64,000 nucleotides of DNA from NCBI RefSeq assembly GCF_044547355.1, contig NZ_JBIUAG010000023.1, positions 1 through 64,000 of the forward strand. The letters are read 5' to 3'. The notes under the pieces were generated by a model. It made no database searches, had not been told where the DNA came from, and saw nothing but the letters and a program-made list of their open reading frames with translations. The DNA comes from Kutzneria sp044547355 (lineage in GTDB: Bacteria; Actinomycetota; Actinomycetes; Mycobacteriales; Pseudonocardiaceae). Below are positions 51,123-59,414 of the stretch, in pieces; within the stretch, counting starts at the first letter, position 1, and every line of letters begins with the position of its first letter. The translations under genes were made by a program, and so were the position numbers.

Positions 51123-52085
51123 TCAGAACGCTGTGCGGGCGGCGACGGCCACCGCGCCGGCGGCCGGCGCCCCGCTCTCGCGGGTCACGTCGCCCCACGG
51201 CTGCCAGGAGCCGCTGCTCAGCCGGAGCGAGTGTTGGATCCGGCCTTCCCTTGTGGTGTAGACGAGTTGCAGGCCGGTCAGCCAGGCCGTCACCGACACG
51301 TGCACCGCGTAGCCCGGGGCGTCGAGGCTGTCGGGACCGACCCAGGCGCCCGGCCCGATGAGTTGCCCGTGCCGGATCGTGCCGGCGTCGATGGCGGCGA
51401 ACTGGAGCGTGTCGCCGACCTGCGCCGCCGAGATTTCGCTTGGGTGGAAATGGATGTCGGTGTGGCCGACGTCCGTCCACCGGCCGTCCGCGGCCCGGTC
51501 CCGGACGTCGAGCGTCTGTCCGCCGGCCACCGCCACCACGCGCAGGGTGGTCCCGTCGGCCGTGGCGGCGACTTCGGTGACCGGGCCGGTGGCCGGCACG
51601 GCCATCCATGGCGACCAGGTCCCGTCAGGCTCCTGAATGGACAGTGCCGGCCTGGTGTCGGTGACGGCCACCATGGCCAGTTCGCCGGCCAGGTCGGTGA
51701 CCGCCAGCGCGGTCGGTTTGCTCTGCTCCGGCGGGGCGGTGGCGGTGTCCCACGTGCCGTCGTTGTGCCGCACGAGGTGCGCCAGCCGGCCGCCGTCCTC
51801 GTCGGTGTGGAAGAAGACGTTGTCCTCGCCGAGGTGGTACGTCGAGGTCAGCCCGATGATCTGCCCGAACGGGCCGGTCTGGTCGGCCGGCTGCCAGTTC
51901 CCCCAGAAGTCCCGGGTGGTGTGGACCAGCCGGCCGCCGCCGGCGGTGACGACCACCTGGGCCTGGCCCGGCGGGTCGGGCGGGGGCGCGGGCTGCCGCG
52001 TGGCCGACACCGGAACCCCGGTCAGGGCCACGGCCACCAGCGCCAACGGCACCAGCAGCCGCCCCTTGCTCCCCCGCGACAACAC
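51123..52085 (-). CDS. Secreted beta-propeller-like repeat protein, paralogue 4
   Basis: A 320-residue, most diverged member: signal peptide (1-30), Pro-rich linker, then repeats at HTTRDFWGNWQPAD, LVRHNDGTWDTA, QEPDGTWSPW, DRAADGRWTDVG and HSLRLSSGSWQPWG; one blade (QLIGPGAWVG) has lost the usual motif. The start GTG 52085 lies close to GAGGGG and TTG 52082 is an alternative. Separated by 28 bp from paralogue 3. Confidence 0.8.
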   Translation of the reverse strand: MLSRGSKGRLLVPLALVAVALTGVPVSATRQPAPPPDPPGQAQVVVTAGGGRLVHTTRDFWGNWQPADQTGPFGQIIGLTSTYHLGEDNVFFHTDEDGGRLAHLVRHNDGTWDTATAPPEQSKPTALAVTDLAGELAMVAVTDTRPALSIQEPDGTWSPWMAVPATGPVTEVAATADGTTLRVVAVAGGQTLDVRDRAADGRWTDVGHTDIHFHPSEISAAQVGDTLQFAAIDAGTIRHGQLIGPGAWVGPDSLDAPGYAVHVSVTAWLTGLQLVYTTREGRIQHSLRLSSGSWQPWGDVTRESGAPAAGAVAVAARTAF

Positions 52086-52113
52086 CCCTCAGCCCCCTAG
52101 TGGGGCCGGCGGG

Positions 52114-53103
52114 TCAGACTCCGGCGATGGTCACCGGCCCCGTCACCAAACCGCCACCAGCAGCATCCTGCACGGAGCCGGGCTCCTGCCAGGTGCCATC
52201 GGCGTGTCGGATCGTGTGGTACAGCGCGCCGGTCTCGGTGATGTAGGCCAACTGCATCTCGCCGTTGGCCGGCGTCATCGCCACCTGGTTCGGCCGACCA
52301 TAGGTCCACACGCCGCTGAAGGTGGACCAGTTGCCGGACTTGTTCATGGTCGCGTGGGCGATCGAGGGCACTGCCTGCGGGTTGGTCGCCGAGTCGACCA
52401 CCACGGCGACCTGGAGCGTGTCGCCGACCTGGGCCGCGCCCAGCTGGGTCGCGATGTTCCCGTTGCCCACGTTGATCACCGTCGAGTTGACCGGGGACCA
52501 GCCGGTGGCGGTGCGGTCGATGACGCTGACGACGTTGCTGTCCCCGGACAGGCCCACCACGCGCAGCGAGTTCCCGTTGGCGACCGCGGCGATCGCGCGC
52601 AGGTGCAGGTTCACGGGCAGGGGCACGGAGGTGAACGCCGACCACGTCCCGTTCGCGCCCAGCTCGGCCGTCACCGGGCCGTCCGGGGTCAGCGAGACCA
52701 GGTTGAGGCGGCCGTTCACGGTCGTCGCGACGATCGGCTCCGGGTAGACCGGGATGAGCGGCAGCGAGGCGTGGTAGTCCCAGGTGCCGTCGGTGTGCCG
52801 GACCAGGCGGTCGACCCGGATGTCGTCCTGCCCGTGCTGGTACTCGACGACGACGTTCTCCTCGCCGCCGACGATGGCGGAGGTGACGTAGTCGATCTGG
52901 CCGTAGCCGGGGATGGTCCCCATCTTCTGCCAGCTGCCGTCCGCGTGCCTGATGGTGTGCAGCAGGTTGCCGTTCTGGTCGGCCGTGACCAGCTGCGTGT
53001 CCCCCTGGGCAGCCGGCGCGGCCTGCGCCGCCGAGCCGAGTCCGAGCGCGGCCACGGTGGCCAGCGCGATCGGCGCCAGAACGGCAATTCCCTTGTGCTT
53101 CAT
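52114..53103 (-). CDS. Secreted beta-propeller-like repeat protein, paralogue 3
   Basis: A 329-residue paralogue with signal peptide (1-28, SAAQAAPAAQ). Repeats include HTIRHADGSWQKMG, LVRHTDGTWDYH, GANGTWSAF, RTATGWSPV, NKSGNWSTFSG and HTIRHADGTWQEPG. It shares its N-terminal third almost residue by residue with paralogue 2, indicating a recent duplication. GGGGGAGA precedes ATG 53103. Confidence 0.83.
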   Translation of the reverse strand: MKHKGIAVLAPIALATVAALGLGSAAQAAPAAQGDTQLVTADQNGNLLHTIRHADGSWQKMGTIPGYGQIDYVTSAIVGGEENVVVEYQHGQDDIRVDRLVRHTDGTWDYHASLPLIPVYPEPIVATTVNGRLNLVSLTPDGPVTAELGANGTWSAFTSVPLPVNLHLRAIAAVANGNSLRVVGLSGDSNVVSVIDRTATGWSPVNSTVINVGNGNIATQLGAAQVGDTLQVAVVVDSATNPQAVPSIAHATMNKSGNWSTFSGVWTYGRPNQVAMTPANGEMQLAYITETGALYHTIRHADGTWQEPGSVQDAAGGGLVTGPVTIAGV

Positions 53104-53183
53104 TGCTTTCTCCCCCTCATTGGACCGCTGAAGTCTGACACGGTGCAAGACGCGGCCGAAAGCCTCCGGATACCGCCAATCCG

Positions 53184-53216
53184 GATCTTCTTTTTCCCGT
53201 CGCCCAGCGGGAAAAG
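53184..53216. promoter_or_regulatory. Conserved palindrome upstream of paralogue 3
   Basis: GGATCTTCT (53184-53192) followed by TTTTCCCG-N8-CGGGAAAA (53193-53216), 81 bp before the paralogue 3 start. The same block in the same place lies upstream of paralogue 2 (54368-54400). It may be an operator or an alternative terminator stem. Confidence 0.45.
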
Positions 53217-53234
53217 TTTGGGCGACAAGGAAAA

Positions 53235-53263
53235 GCGGCCGTCGACTCGAAGTCGACGGCCGC
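53235..53263 (-). terminator. Intrinsic terminator after paralogue 2
   Basis: A 13-bp perfect stem (GCGGCCGTCGACT, 53235-53247 with 53251-53263) followed on the minus strand by TTTT. It separates paralogue 2 from paralogue 3, so the array is more than one transcript. Confidence 0.8.
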
Positions 53264-53293
53264 TCGGGAAATCCCCCCCGGGGATCGCGGGCC

Positions 53294-54286
53294 TCAGCCG
53301 GCGATGGTCACCGCGCCGAAGGCGTGCCCGCCGGTCACGTCGAGCACGTTGCCCGGCGTCTGCCAGGTGCCGTCGGGGTAGCGGATGGTGTGGTACAGCT
53401 CGTAGTTCAGGCCGGAGAGGTAGGCCAGCTGCATGGCGCCGTTGGACGTGGTCATCGAGATGTCACACGGGTTGTCCTTGCCGTGCAGGTCGACCTGGGC
53501 GAACCCGCTCCACTTGCCGCCGCCGTCGACGATCCCGTGCTCGATGTAGTGGTTGCCGGGCTCGTCGGTCGGGCTGTTCATGGTGGCGATCTGGAGCAGG
53601 CCGCCGGTCTGGGTGGCCACGATCTTCTCGGCGGCCTGGCTGGCGGGCAGCCCCTCGGTGGTGATGTTGAGCGGGGTCCAGCCGGTGGCGGTGCGGTCGG
53701 TGACGCCGATGGTCAGGCCGTCGTCGAGCAGCTCGGCCACCCGCAGCGTGTGCCCGTCGGTGGCGGCGGCGACCGACACCAGCTTGTGGCCCTCGGTCGG
53801 GATCGCGCTGAACGCCGACCACGAGCCGTCGCCGTTCAGCACCGACACCTGCGGGCCGGAGTGGCTCTGCACGACCAGGTTGAGCTGCCCGTTCACGTTC
53901 ACCGCGGACATCGGTGCCGGCTGGTCGGGAATCGCCGGCATCGAGGCGTGCTGGGTCCAGGTCCCGTCGGTGTGCCGGACCAGCCGGGCGGTGTACAGCC
54001 CGGACTGCCCCTGGCTGATCGCCCCCTCCACGAGGATGTTCTCCTCGCCGTTCACGATCGCGGAGGTCAGGTAGATGGCGCCGTCGTAGCCCGGGATGGA
54101 CCCCATCTTCTGCCAGCTGCCGTCCGCGTGCCGGATGGTGTGCTGGAGGTCGCCCTGAAGGTCGATGGTGACCAGCTGCGTGTCGGCCTGGACGGCCGGC
54201 GCGGCCTGCGCCGCCGCGCCGATGCCGATGGCCGCCACGGTGGCCAGCGCGAGCGGAACCAGAGCGGTGAATCCCTTGTGGGGCAT
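53294..54286 (-). CDS. Secreted beta-propeller-like repeat protein, paralogue 2
   Basis: A 330-residue paralogue; signal peptide 1-28 (AAAQAAPAVQ). Repeats at HTIRHADGSWQKMG, LVRHTDGTWTQHA, NGDGSWSAF, RTATGWTPLN, VDGGGKWSGF and HTIRYPDGTWQTPG. Closest relative is paralogue 3. It ends at a clear terminator and has the conserved palindrome in its upstream region. Confidence 0.83.
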   Translation of the reverse strand: MPHKGFTALVPLALATVAAIGIGAAAQAAPAVQADTQLVTIDLQGDLQHTIRHADGSWQKMGSIPGYDGAIYLTSAIVNGEENILVEGAISQGQSGLYTARLVRHTDGTWTQHASMPAIPDQPAPMSAVNVNGQLNLVVQSHSGPQVSVLNGDGSWSAFSAIPTEGHKLVSVAAATDGHTLRVAELLDDGLTIGVTDRTATGWTPLNITTEGLPASQAAEKIVATQTGGLLQIATMNSPTDEPGNHYIEHGIVDGGGKWSGFAQVDLHGKDNPCDISMTTSNGAMQLAYLSGLNYELYHTIRYPDGTWQTPGNVLDVTGGHAFGAVTIAG

Positions 54287-54367
54287 GACTTTTCTCTCTC
54301 CCCCTACGTGCCAGCGGCTGCTGACATAGAGGAGACGCTCCCACCCGTCCGCGGTTGCCCGGGTTCT

Positions 54368-54400
54368 GGATCTTCTAATTCCCGTTGGGGCGACCGGGAA
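54368..54400. promoter_or_regulatory. Conserved palindrome upstream of paralogue 2
   Basis: GGATCTTCT (54368-54376), then TTCCCG-N10-CGGGAA (54379-54400), 82 bp before the paralogue 2 start, matching 53184-53216 in sequence and distance. It also lies just after the paralogue 1 stop, so a termination role is possible. Confidence 0.45.
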
Positions 54401-54406
54401 ACCGGG

Positions 54407-55399
54407 TCAGGCGCCAGCCATCGTGACCGGACCGGACGCGGCGGCCGCGCCGGTCGCCGCCAGCACATCGCCGTACGACTGCCAGGTGCCGTCCGCGTGC
54501 CGGATGGAGTGCAGCAGCCTGCCGTTCCAGTCGACACAGGCGAACTGAAGCTCGCCGTTCACCGCCGACGTCGCGACGTGCCGCACGTCGCAGCCGGGAT
54601 TGTTCAGGACGGTGCCCAGTTTTCCGGGCTCGGACCAGGAGCCCGATCGGTCCAGGATGGTGTGCGCCGTGTCGAAGGTCTTGTGGATGTCGGTGAGATC
54701 GCCGTACGCGATGGCGACCTGGAGGTTCGGGCCGATCTGCGCGGCGGCCAGTTGGGAGCCGCTGTCGTGCTGGCCGAGCACGCCGGTCCAGGGGCCGATG
54801 GTCCAACCGGCCGGCGACCGGTCGGCGGCGGTGATGAACCAGCCGTTACCGGTCAGCGCCACCACTCGCAGCGTGTCCCCGTCGGCCGTGGCCGCGATGG
54901 CATCCAGCGGCCGGCCGTTGATCGGCACCGGGCTCCAGAACGACCACTGCCCGTTCGCGCCCAGCTCCGACACCGCCGGCCCGGCGGCGTCCAGACGGAC
55001 CAGGTCCAGTCGCCCGTTCACGTCGGCCACGGCCAGATCCGTGGCCGGGCCGGTGGTCGACTGCGTGGGCGTCGACGCGCCGAGGTCCCAGGTGCCGTCC
55101 GCGTGCCGGACCAGGTGGCCGATCAGCGGGCCACTTCCGTTGTCGTACTGGAGGAACACGTGTTCCTCGCCGCCGACCAGTGCCGAGGTGAGCGCCGAAA
55201 CCGTGTGATAGCCCGGGATGTAGCCCATCGGCTGCCAGGTGCCGTCGGCGTGACGGATGGTGTGTTCGAGTCCGAACTGATCCACGGTGACCAGCTGGAC
55301 CTCGCCGGGCCCGGCGGCCTCGGCCGGGACTCCCGTCGCCGAGGCCGCGGCGGTGGCGAGCGCCATCGCCGCGAGAAGACGAATTCCGCTGTGTGTCAT
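54407..55399 (-). CDS. Secreted beta-propeller-like repeat protein, paralogue 1
   Basis: A 330-residue paralogue, first in the array; signal peptide to about residue 28 (GVPAEAAGPG). Repeats at HTIRHADGTWQPMG, LVRHADGTWDLGA, GANGQWSFW, DRSPAGWTIG, LDRSGSWSEPG and HSIRHADGTWQSYG. Two Cys (NNPGCDVRH, FACVDW) are unusual in the family and could form a disulfide. GGGGAGGAAA precedes ATG 55399. Confidence 0.83.
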   Translation of the reverse strand: MTHSGIRLLAAMALATAAASATGVPAEAAGPGEVQLVTVDQFGLEHTIRHADGTWQPMGYIPGYHTVSALTSALVGGEEHVFLQYDNGSGPLIGHLVRHADGTWDLGASTPTQSTTGPATDLAVADVNGRLDLVRLDAAGPAVSELGANGQWSFWSPVPINGRPLDAIAATADGDTLRVVALTGNGWFITAADRSPAGWTIGPWTGVLGQHDSGSQLAAAQIGPNLQVAIAYGDLTDIHKTFDTAHTILDRSGSWSEPGKLGTVLNNPGCDVRHVATSAVNGELQFACVDWNGRLLHSIRHADGTWQSYGDVLAATGAAAASGPVTMAGA

Positions 55400-55480
55400 G
55401 ATTTCCTCCCCTTCGCCGGCGAGCCTGGCACGGGGGAGCGGGGTGGGAACAGGTACTGCCGGTAAGTTGCCGGTTCGTCG

Positions 55481-55524
55481 AATTCCCGCCGGTCCGGCGA
55501 GAATTCCTTGGCCGAGCGGGGAAT
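55481..55524. promoter_or_regulatory. Palindrome upstream of paralogue 1
   Basis: AATTCCCGC (55481-55489) and GCGGGGAATT (55515-55524) form a wider-spaced version of the TTCCCG/CGGGAA palindrome, 82-125 bp before the paralogue 1 start, and abut the stop codon of the 31-residue membrane peptide gene. Confidence 0.35.
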
Positions 55525-55620
55525 TCAGCTCTGGCGGGCGATGATCAGGGTGATGGTGGCCAGCCACAGCAGCACGGCGGTCATCACCCAGAACAGCGGG
55601 TTGCTCAGGATCTTGGACAT
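55525..55620 (-). CDS. 31-residue single-helix membrane peptide
   Basis: A short frame (MSKILSNPLFWVMTAVLLWL, then an 11-residue end TITLIIARQS-like) that is almost entirely one membrane helix with positively charged ends. ATG 55620 has CGGAG 9-10 nt upstream. It lies 32 bp after corA on the same strand and could be co-transcribed with it, perhaps as a small accessory subunit. Support is the helix and ribosome site only. Confidence 0.5.
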   Translation of the reverse strand: MSKILSNPLFWVMTAVLLWLATITLIIARQS

Positions 55621-55652
55621 GGTGGGACTCCGGTCGCTCGATGGGGTGAGGG

Positions 55653-56738
55653 TCACAACCAGCGGTTGCGGCGGAGTATTCGGTAGAGCAGCAGGCAGGT
55701 GAGCAGAATGACGCCGAGCACCAGCGGATAGCCGAAGCGCCACTTGAGCTCGGGCATGTCCTCGAAGTTCATGCCGTAGATGCCGGCGATCATGGTCGGC
55801 ACCGAGATGATCGCCGCCCAGGCGGTGATCTTGCGCATGTCGGTGTTCTGCTGGAGCGTGATCTTGGCCAGTGCGGCGTCGATCAGGGTGCTGAGCAGCT
55901 CGTCGAAGCTGGCGATGTGCTCGGACACGGTGGTGAGGTGGTCCTCGACGTCCCGGAAGTAGGAGCGGACCTCCTCCGGCACCAGGGTGATGTAGCCCTC
56001 GGACAGCCGGCGCAGCGGCGCCGCCAGCGGCGTCACCGCCCGCTTGAGCTCCAGCACTTCCCGCTTCATCAGGTAGATCTGCTCGGAGTCGACGGCGGTG
56101 CGCGGCGCGAAGACCTGCACCTCCATCTCGTCGATGTCGTCCTCGATGGCCTCGGTCACCGCGAGGTAGTTGTCCACCGCCATGTCGGCGATGGCGTGCA
56201 GCACCGCGGCCGGGCCCATGGCCAGCCGCTCCGGGTCGGCCTCCAGCGACCGGCGCAGCGTGCCCACGCCGGCGTGCTTGCCGTGCCGCACCGTGACCAC
56301 GAAGTCCTTGCCCAGGAACACCATCAGCTCGCCGGTCTCGACGATCTCGTTGGCCGTGCTCGGCGAGTCGTGCTCGATGTAGTGCACGGTCTTGAGCACC
56401 ATGAACAGCGTGTCGTCGTAGCGCTCCAGCTTGGGCCGCTGGTGGGCCTGCACCGCGTCCTCCACGGCCAGTTCGTGCAGGCCGAAGGTGTCGGCGACGC
56501 CCTGGATCTGCTCCTCGTCCGGCTCGTACAGGCCGATCCAGACGAAGCCCTCGTGACGCTTGCGCACCTCGCGCACCGCGTCGGTGTGGGTCCAGCGCCC
56601 GGGCAGGCGCTTGCCGTCGATGTACACGCCGCAGTCCACGACATAGGCGGACAGGGGCACCGGGATGGGCGGCGCGACCCGCCCGTTGGTGCGGGCGGAC
56701 CGACCGCGCAGACCGCTGAACGAGGGCAGGCTGGGCAT
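55653..56738 (-). CDS. corA: Magnesium/cobalt transport protein CorA
   Basis: A 361-residue pentameric magnesium channel subunit: long cytoplasmic N-terminal domain (WIGLYEPDEEQIQGVADTF, FVVTVRHGKH), the stalk helix, then two C-terminal membrane helices with the selectivity motif YGMNFEDMPELKW. A GGAGG site lies 4-5 nt before ATG 56738. It marks the far end of the mycobacterial-type core block (Rv1239c). Confidence 0.95.
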   Translation of the reverse strand: MPSLPSFSGLRGRSARTNGRVAPPIPVPLSAYVVDCGVYIDGKRLPGRWTHTDAVREVRKRHEGFVWIGLYEPDEEQIQGVADTFGLHELAVEDAVQAHQRPKLERYDDTLFMVLKTVHYIEHDSPSTANEIVETGELMVFLGKDFVVTVRHGKHAGVGTLRRSLEADPERLAMGPAAVLHAIADMAVDNYLAVTEAIEDDIDEMEVQVFAPRTAVDSEQIYLMKREVLELKRAVTPLAAPLRRLSEGYITLVPEEVRSYFRDVEDHLTTVSEHIASFDELLSTLIDAALAKITLQQNTDMRKITAWAAIISVPTMIAGIYGMNFEDMPELKWRFGYPLVLGVILLTCLLLYRILRRNRWL

Positions 56739-56992
56739 ACGGCCTCCAGTGTTGGACGGTTCGAACAGGGCGAACGCGTCCGGGCCGGACCCAGGCAGTT
56801 ACACGGACGAGTGAACCTGGTCGGCGGGGACGCGGTACCTACTACTGGCACTGGACATCTGGCGTCCCTCACCTCCTAAGGTCGACGGGCGGAGCGGTGG
56901 ATTCGCTCACACACCGTTGCAGAGACTACTCCTCGCGGGGCGACACTGTCGTCCCCGGCCGCCGAGGTCCGGGCCACACCTGGGAGGTGGAC

Positions 56993-57496
56993 GTGCAGTT
57001 CGGGCGTTATTTCGAGGAGTTCGAGGTCGGCGCGGTGTACAAGCACTGGCCGGGCAAAACGGTCACCGAGTACGACGACCACCTGTTCTGCCTGCTGACC
57101 ATGAACCACCACCCGCTGCACATGGATGCCCACTACGCGGCCGAGACCACCGACTTCGGCAAGAACGTGGTCGTGGGCAACTACGTCTACTCGCTGCTGC
57201 TGGGCATGTCGGTGCCGGACATCTCGGGCAAGGCCATCGCCAACCTGGAGGTGGAGTCGCTGCGGCACATCGCGCCGACCTTCCACGGCGACACCATCTA
57301 CGGCGAGTCCGAGGTGCTGGACAAGACTCCGTCGAAGTCCAAGGACGACCGCGGCATCGTGTACGTGGAGACCCGCGGCTACAAGCAGGACGGGACGGTG
57401 GTGTGCGTGTACCGGCGCAAGGTGATGGTGCCCAAGCGCGCCTACGGCGACAGTCGCGGCGGCGAGCAGCCCGGCCGTCCCGAGCCGAAGCTGTAG
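56993..57496 (+). CDS. MaoC-family hydratase, probably mesaconyl-CoA hydratase type
   Basis: A 167-residue hot-dog-fold enoyl-CoA hydratase: FEVGAVYKHWPGKTVTEYDD, then MNHHPLHMDAHYA with catalytic Asp/His, GMSVPDISGKAIANLEVESL and PTFHGDTIYGESEVL. This closely resembles the MaoC protein of the actinobacterial ethylmalonyl-CoA pathway. GTG 56993 is chosen because GGGAGG lies 5 nt upstream and family members start with QFGR.YEEFEVG; the longer frame is not conserved. Followed after 3 bp by the DUF2332 gene. Confidence 0.9.
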   Translation: MQFGRYFEEFEVGAVYKHWPGKTVTEYDDHLFCLLTMNHHPLHMDAHYAAETTDFGKNVVVGNYVYSLLLGMSVPDISGKAIANLEVESLRHIAPTFHGDTIYGESEVLDKTPSKSKDDRGIVYVETRGYKQDGTVVCVYRRKVMVPKRAYGDSRGGEQPGRPEPKL

Positions 57497-57499
57497 GCC

Positions 57500-58567
57500 G
57501 TGAGCGTGGAACGGGCCGCGGCCAGGCTGCGGGAGTTCGCCGAGCGGGACGCCGCGGCGTCCCCGCTCTACCAGCTGCTGGCCGGCCGCGCGGCCGAGGA
57601 CGCCGAGGTCGCGGCCCTGCTCGGGGACCGCGACCCGCGGCTGCTGCTGGCCGCGGCGCACCGGCTCGTGCAGGCCGACCCCATCCATCCGCTGTCGGCC
57701 TACTACGCCACTCTCGGCGGGGCCTCCGGCCCGGACGAGGGCACGTGGCCGCTGTGGCGGCAGTTCGTGCTGGAACGGGCCGACCGGGTCCGGGAGCTGG
57801 TGTCGACCCGGTCGCTGCGCACCGACGACGTGCGCAGGGCGGCCCTGGTGTATCCGGCGGTGGCGCTGGCGGCCAAGCAGGCCCGCGGCCCGGTCGCGCT
57901 GCTGACCGTCGGCTCGTGCGCCGGCTTCCTGCTGCTGATGGACAAGTTCGGCTACCGCTACCAGACCGGGGCCGCCGGGCAGTTCGCGGCCGGCCCGGCC
58001 AAGACGCCGCTGGGCCTGCACTGCGTGCTGGGCGGCGACCCGCCGCCGCTGCCCAAGAAGCTGGCGGTCAAGGCCCGGGTCGGCCTGGACGCCGCGCCGG
58101 TGGACGCCGACGACCCGGACGAGTTCGCCTGGCTGGAGGCCTGCGTGTGGGCCGACCAGCCGGAACGGGTGCGCTGGCTGGGTGTGGCCGCCACCATGCT
58201 GGCCAAGGAGGGCCCGGAGCTGGTCGCCGGCGACCCGGTGGACGGGCTGGCCGACGCGGCCGGGCGGCTGCCGGCCGAGCTGCCGCTGGTCGTGGTGGAC
58301 AGCGGGCTGGGGCTGGGCGAGCGGGCCGGCGACTACGTGGCCGCGCTGGGACGGCTGGCCGCCGGGCGGCCGCTGTGGTGGGTCAGCGACGAGCCGTACG
58401 ACTCGGCCCTGCACGTGCTGATGCCCGGCCGCGATGATCTTCCGGGTGAACCGGGTGAGGGCGTGCTGGGGCTGGTCCGGTGGCTGGACGGGCCGCCGCA
58501 GGCCCAGGCGCTGGCCCGCACCGGGCGGCACGGGCAGCGGCTGGAGTGGTTGCCTCCCACCGGGTGA
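57500..58567 (+). CDS. DUF2332 protein, copy 2
   Basis: A 355-residue protein sharing the DUF2332 start pattern (AARLREFAERDAAASPLYQLLAGRAAED, here split: LREFAERDAAASPLYQLL) and the central glycine-rich segment LLTVGSCAGFLLLMDKFGY, comparable with the LLEVGASGGLNL segment of copy 1. Function unknown. GTG lies 3 bp after the MaoC stop, so the two are probably co-transcribed. Its stop is followed by a strong hairpin. Confidence 0.82.
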   Translation: MSVERAAARLREFAERDAAASPLYQLLAGRAAEDAEVAALLGDRDPRLLLAAAHRLVQADPIHPLSAYYATLGGASGPDEGTWPLWRQFVLERADRVRELVSTRSLRTDDVRRAALVYPAVALAAKQARGPVALLTVGSCAGFLLLMDKFGYRYQTGAAGQFAAGPAKTPLGLHCVLGGDPPPLPKKLAVKARVGLDAAPVDADDPDEFAWLEACVWADQPERVRWLGVAATMLAKEGPELVAGDPVDGLADAAGRLPAELPLVVVDSGLGLGERAGDYVAALGRLAAGRPLWWVSDEPYDSALHVLMPGRDDLPGEPGEGVLGLVRWLDGPPQAQALARTGRHGQRLEWLPPTG

Positions 58568-58633
58568 CACACGCGCCGTGGCCGCGGTAGCGGCGTTGGT
58601 GCTTTCGGGCAGTTCTCCGTGGTCCGGCCCACC

Positions 58634-58670
58634 CCGGCCCAGATGATCAAGGTGTGATCATCTGGGCCGG
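58634..58670. terminator. Bidirectional hairpin between DUF2332 and Nudix genes
   Basis: A 16-bp perfect stem (CCGGCCCAGATGATCA, 58634-58649 with 58655-58670) around a 5-nt loop. The last codons of the Nudix gene form part of one arm. Confidence 0.8.
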
Positions 58671-59080
58671 GCGTTCCACGAGGTCAGAGTGGCTGCGAGA
58701 CCGTCCGTGAGCAGGTTGAGACGTTCGAGTGTGGCGAAGGTCTCGGCGTCCACCCAGGCCGCGTCGGCGGCGTCGTCGCCGGGGCGCAGCGTCCCGCCAA
58801 TTGCCTGGCAGGAGTAGTCATGGATGTCGAAAACGCCCACCGGGGCCGGAAAGGACACCGATCCGATCAGGTGACCGACGATGACGCTGAGTCCCGTTTC
58901 CTCCAGTAGCTCGCGCTCGACCGCCCGCTCGTCCGACTCGCCCTGCTCCACTCGGCCGCCCGGCAGCGACCAGCGGCCCTGACCTGGCGGTTTCCCGCGC
59001 TTAATGAGCAAAAGTCGACCGCGCGAGTCGTGTGCGATCCCGCCAACGCAGCGAGTACGCTGACCTTCGTCCGAGACCAT
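58658..59080 (-). CDS. Nudix hydrolase
   Basis: A 140-residue Nudix pyrophosphohydrolase; the Nudix box runs GGRVEQGESDERAVERELLE followed by ETGL, with all metal ligands present. Substrate unknown. ATG 59080 is chosen over earlier frames because TACGCT lies 8 nt upstream and mature homologues start near the RTRCVGGIAHD segment. Divergent from the small membrane protein gene. Confidence 0.88.
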   Translation of the reverse strand: MVSDEGQRTRCVGGIAHDSRGRLLLIKRGKPPGQGRWSLPGGRVEQGESDERAVERELLEETGLSVIVGHLIGSVSFPAPVGVFDIHDYSCQAIGGTLRPGDDAADAAWVDAETFATLERLNLLTDGLAATLTSWNARPR

Positions 59081-59228
59081 GAACACGGAGCGTAGCGACT
59101 TTCCGCTCCGTGCGAGCAGCGCTGACCCGAGCGCAGTACAAACCTCCCGAAGCGAACCTCGGTGCGGTACAACCTTGTGCAGCGAGGGTGTGAAGGCTGC
59201 TTTAAGTACTTGGACGGGGTTGGTCGCC

Positions 59229-59387
59229 GTGAACCTGAAGAAGATCCTCATCTGGGCCGGCGTTGCGTTGGTGCTCTTCTTCTTGGTGAGCTCACCGATG
59301 CAGGCCGCGGGCTTGGTGCACAATGTCCTTGGCTCGCTTCGCACCGGTGCCGAGGCGCTGATCAGTTTCGTGCAGAACCTGTTCTAA
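59229..59387 (+). CDS. 52-residue membrane protein upstream of a PH-domain gene
   Basis: A short protein with one membrane helix (ILIWAGVALVLFFLVSS) and an amphipathic end (GLVHNVLGSLRTGAEALISF). GTG 59229 (MNLKKIL) is chosen since the upstream frame overlaps the Nudix promoter. It lies 27 bp before the PH-domain gene, and small proteins of this kind are kept there in related actinomycetes, to my knowledge. Function unknown. Confidence 0.65.
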   Translation: MNLKKILIWAGVALVLFFLVSSPMQAAGLVHNVLGSLRTGAEALISFVQNLF

Positions 59388-59414
59388 GCACCTGGCGGGG
59401 AGGGGAACGCGTTC

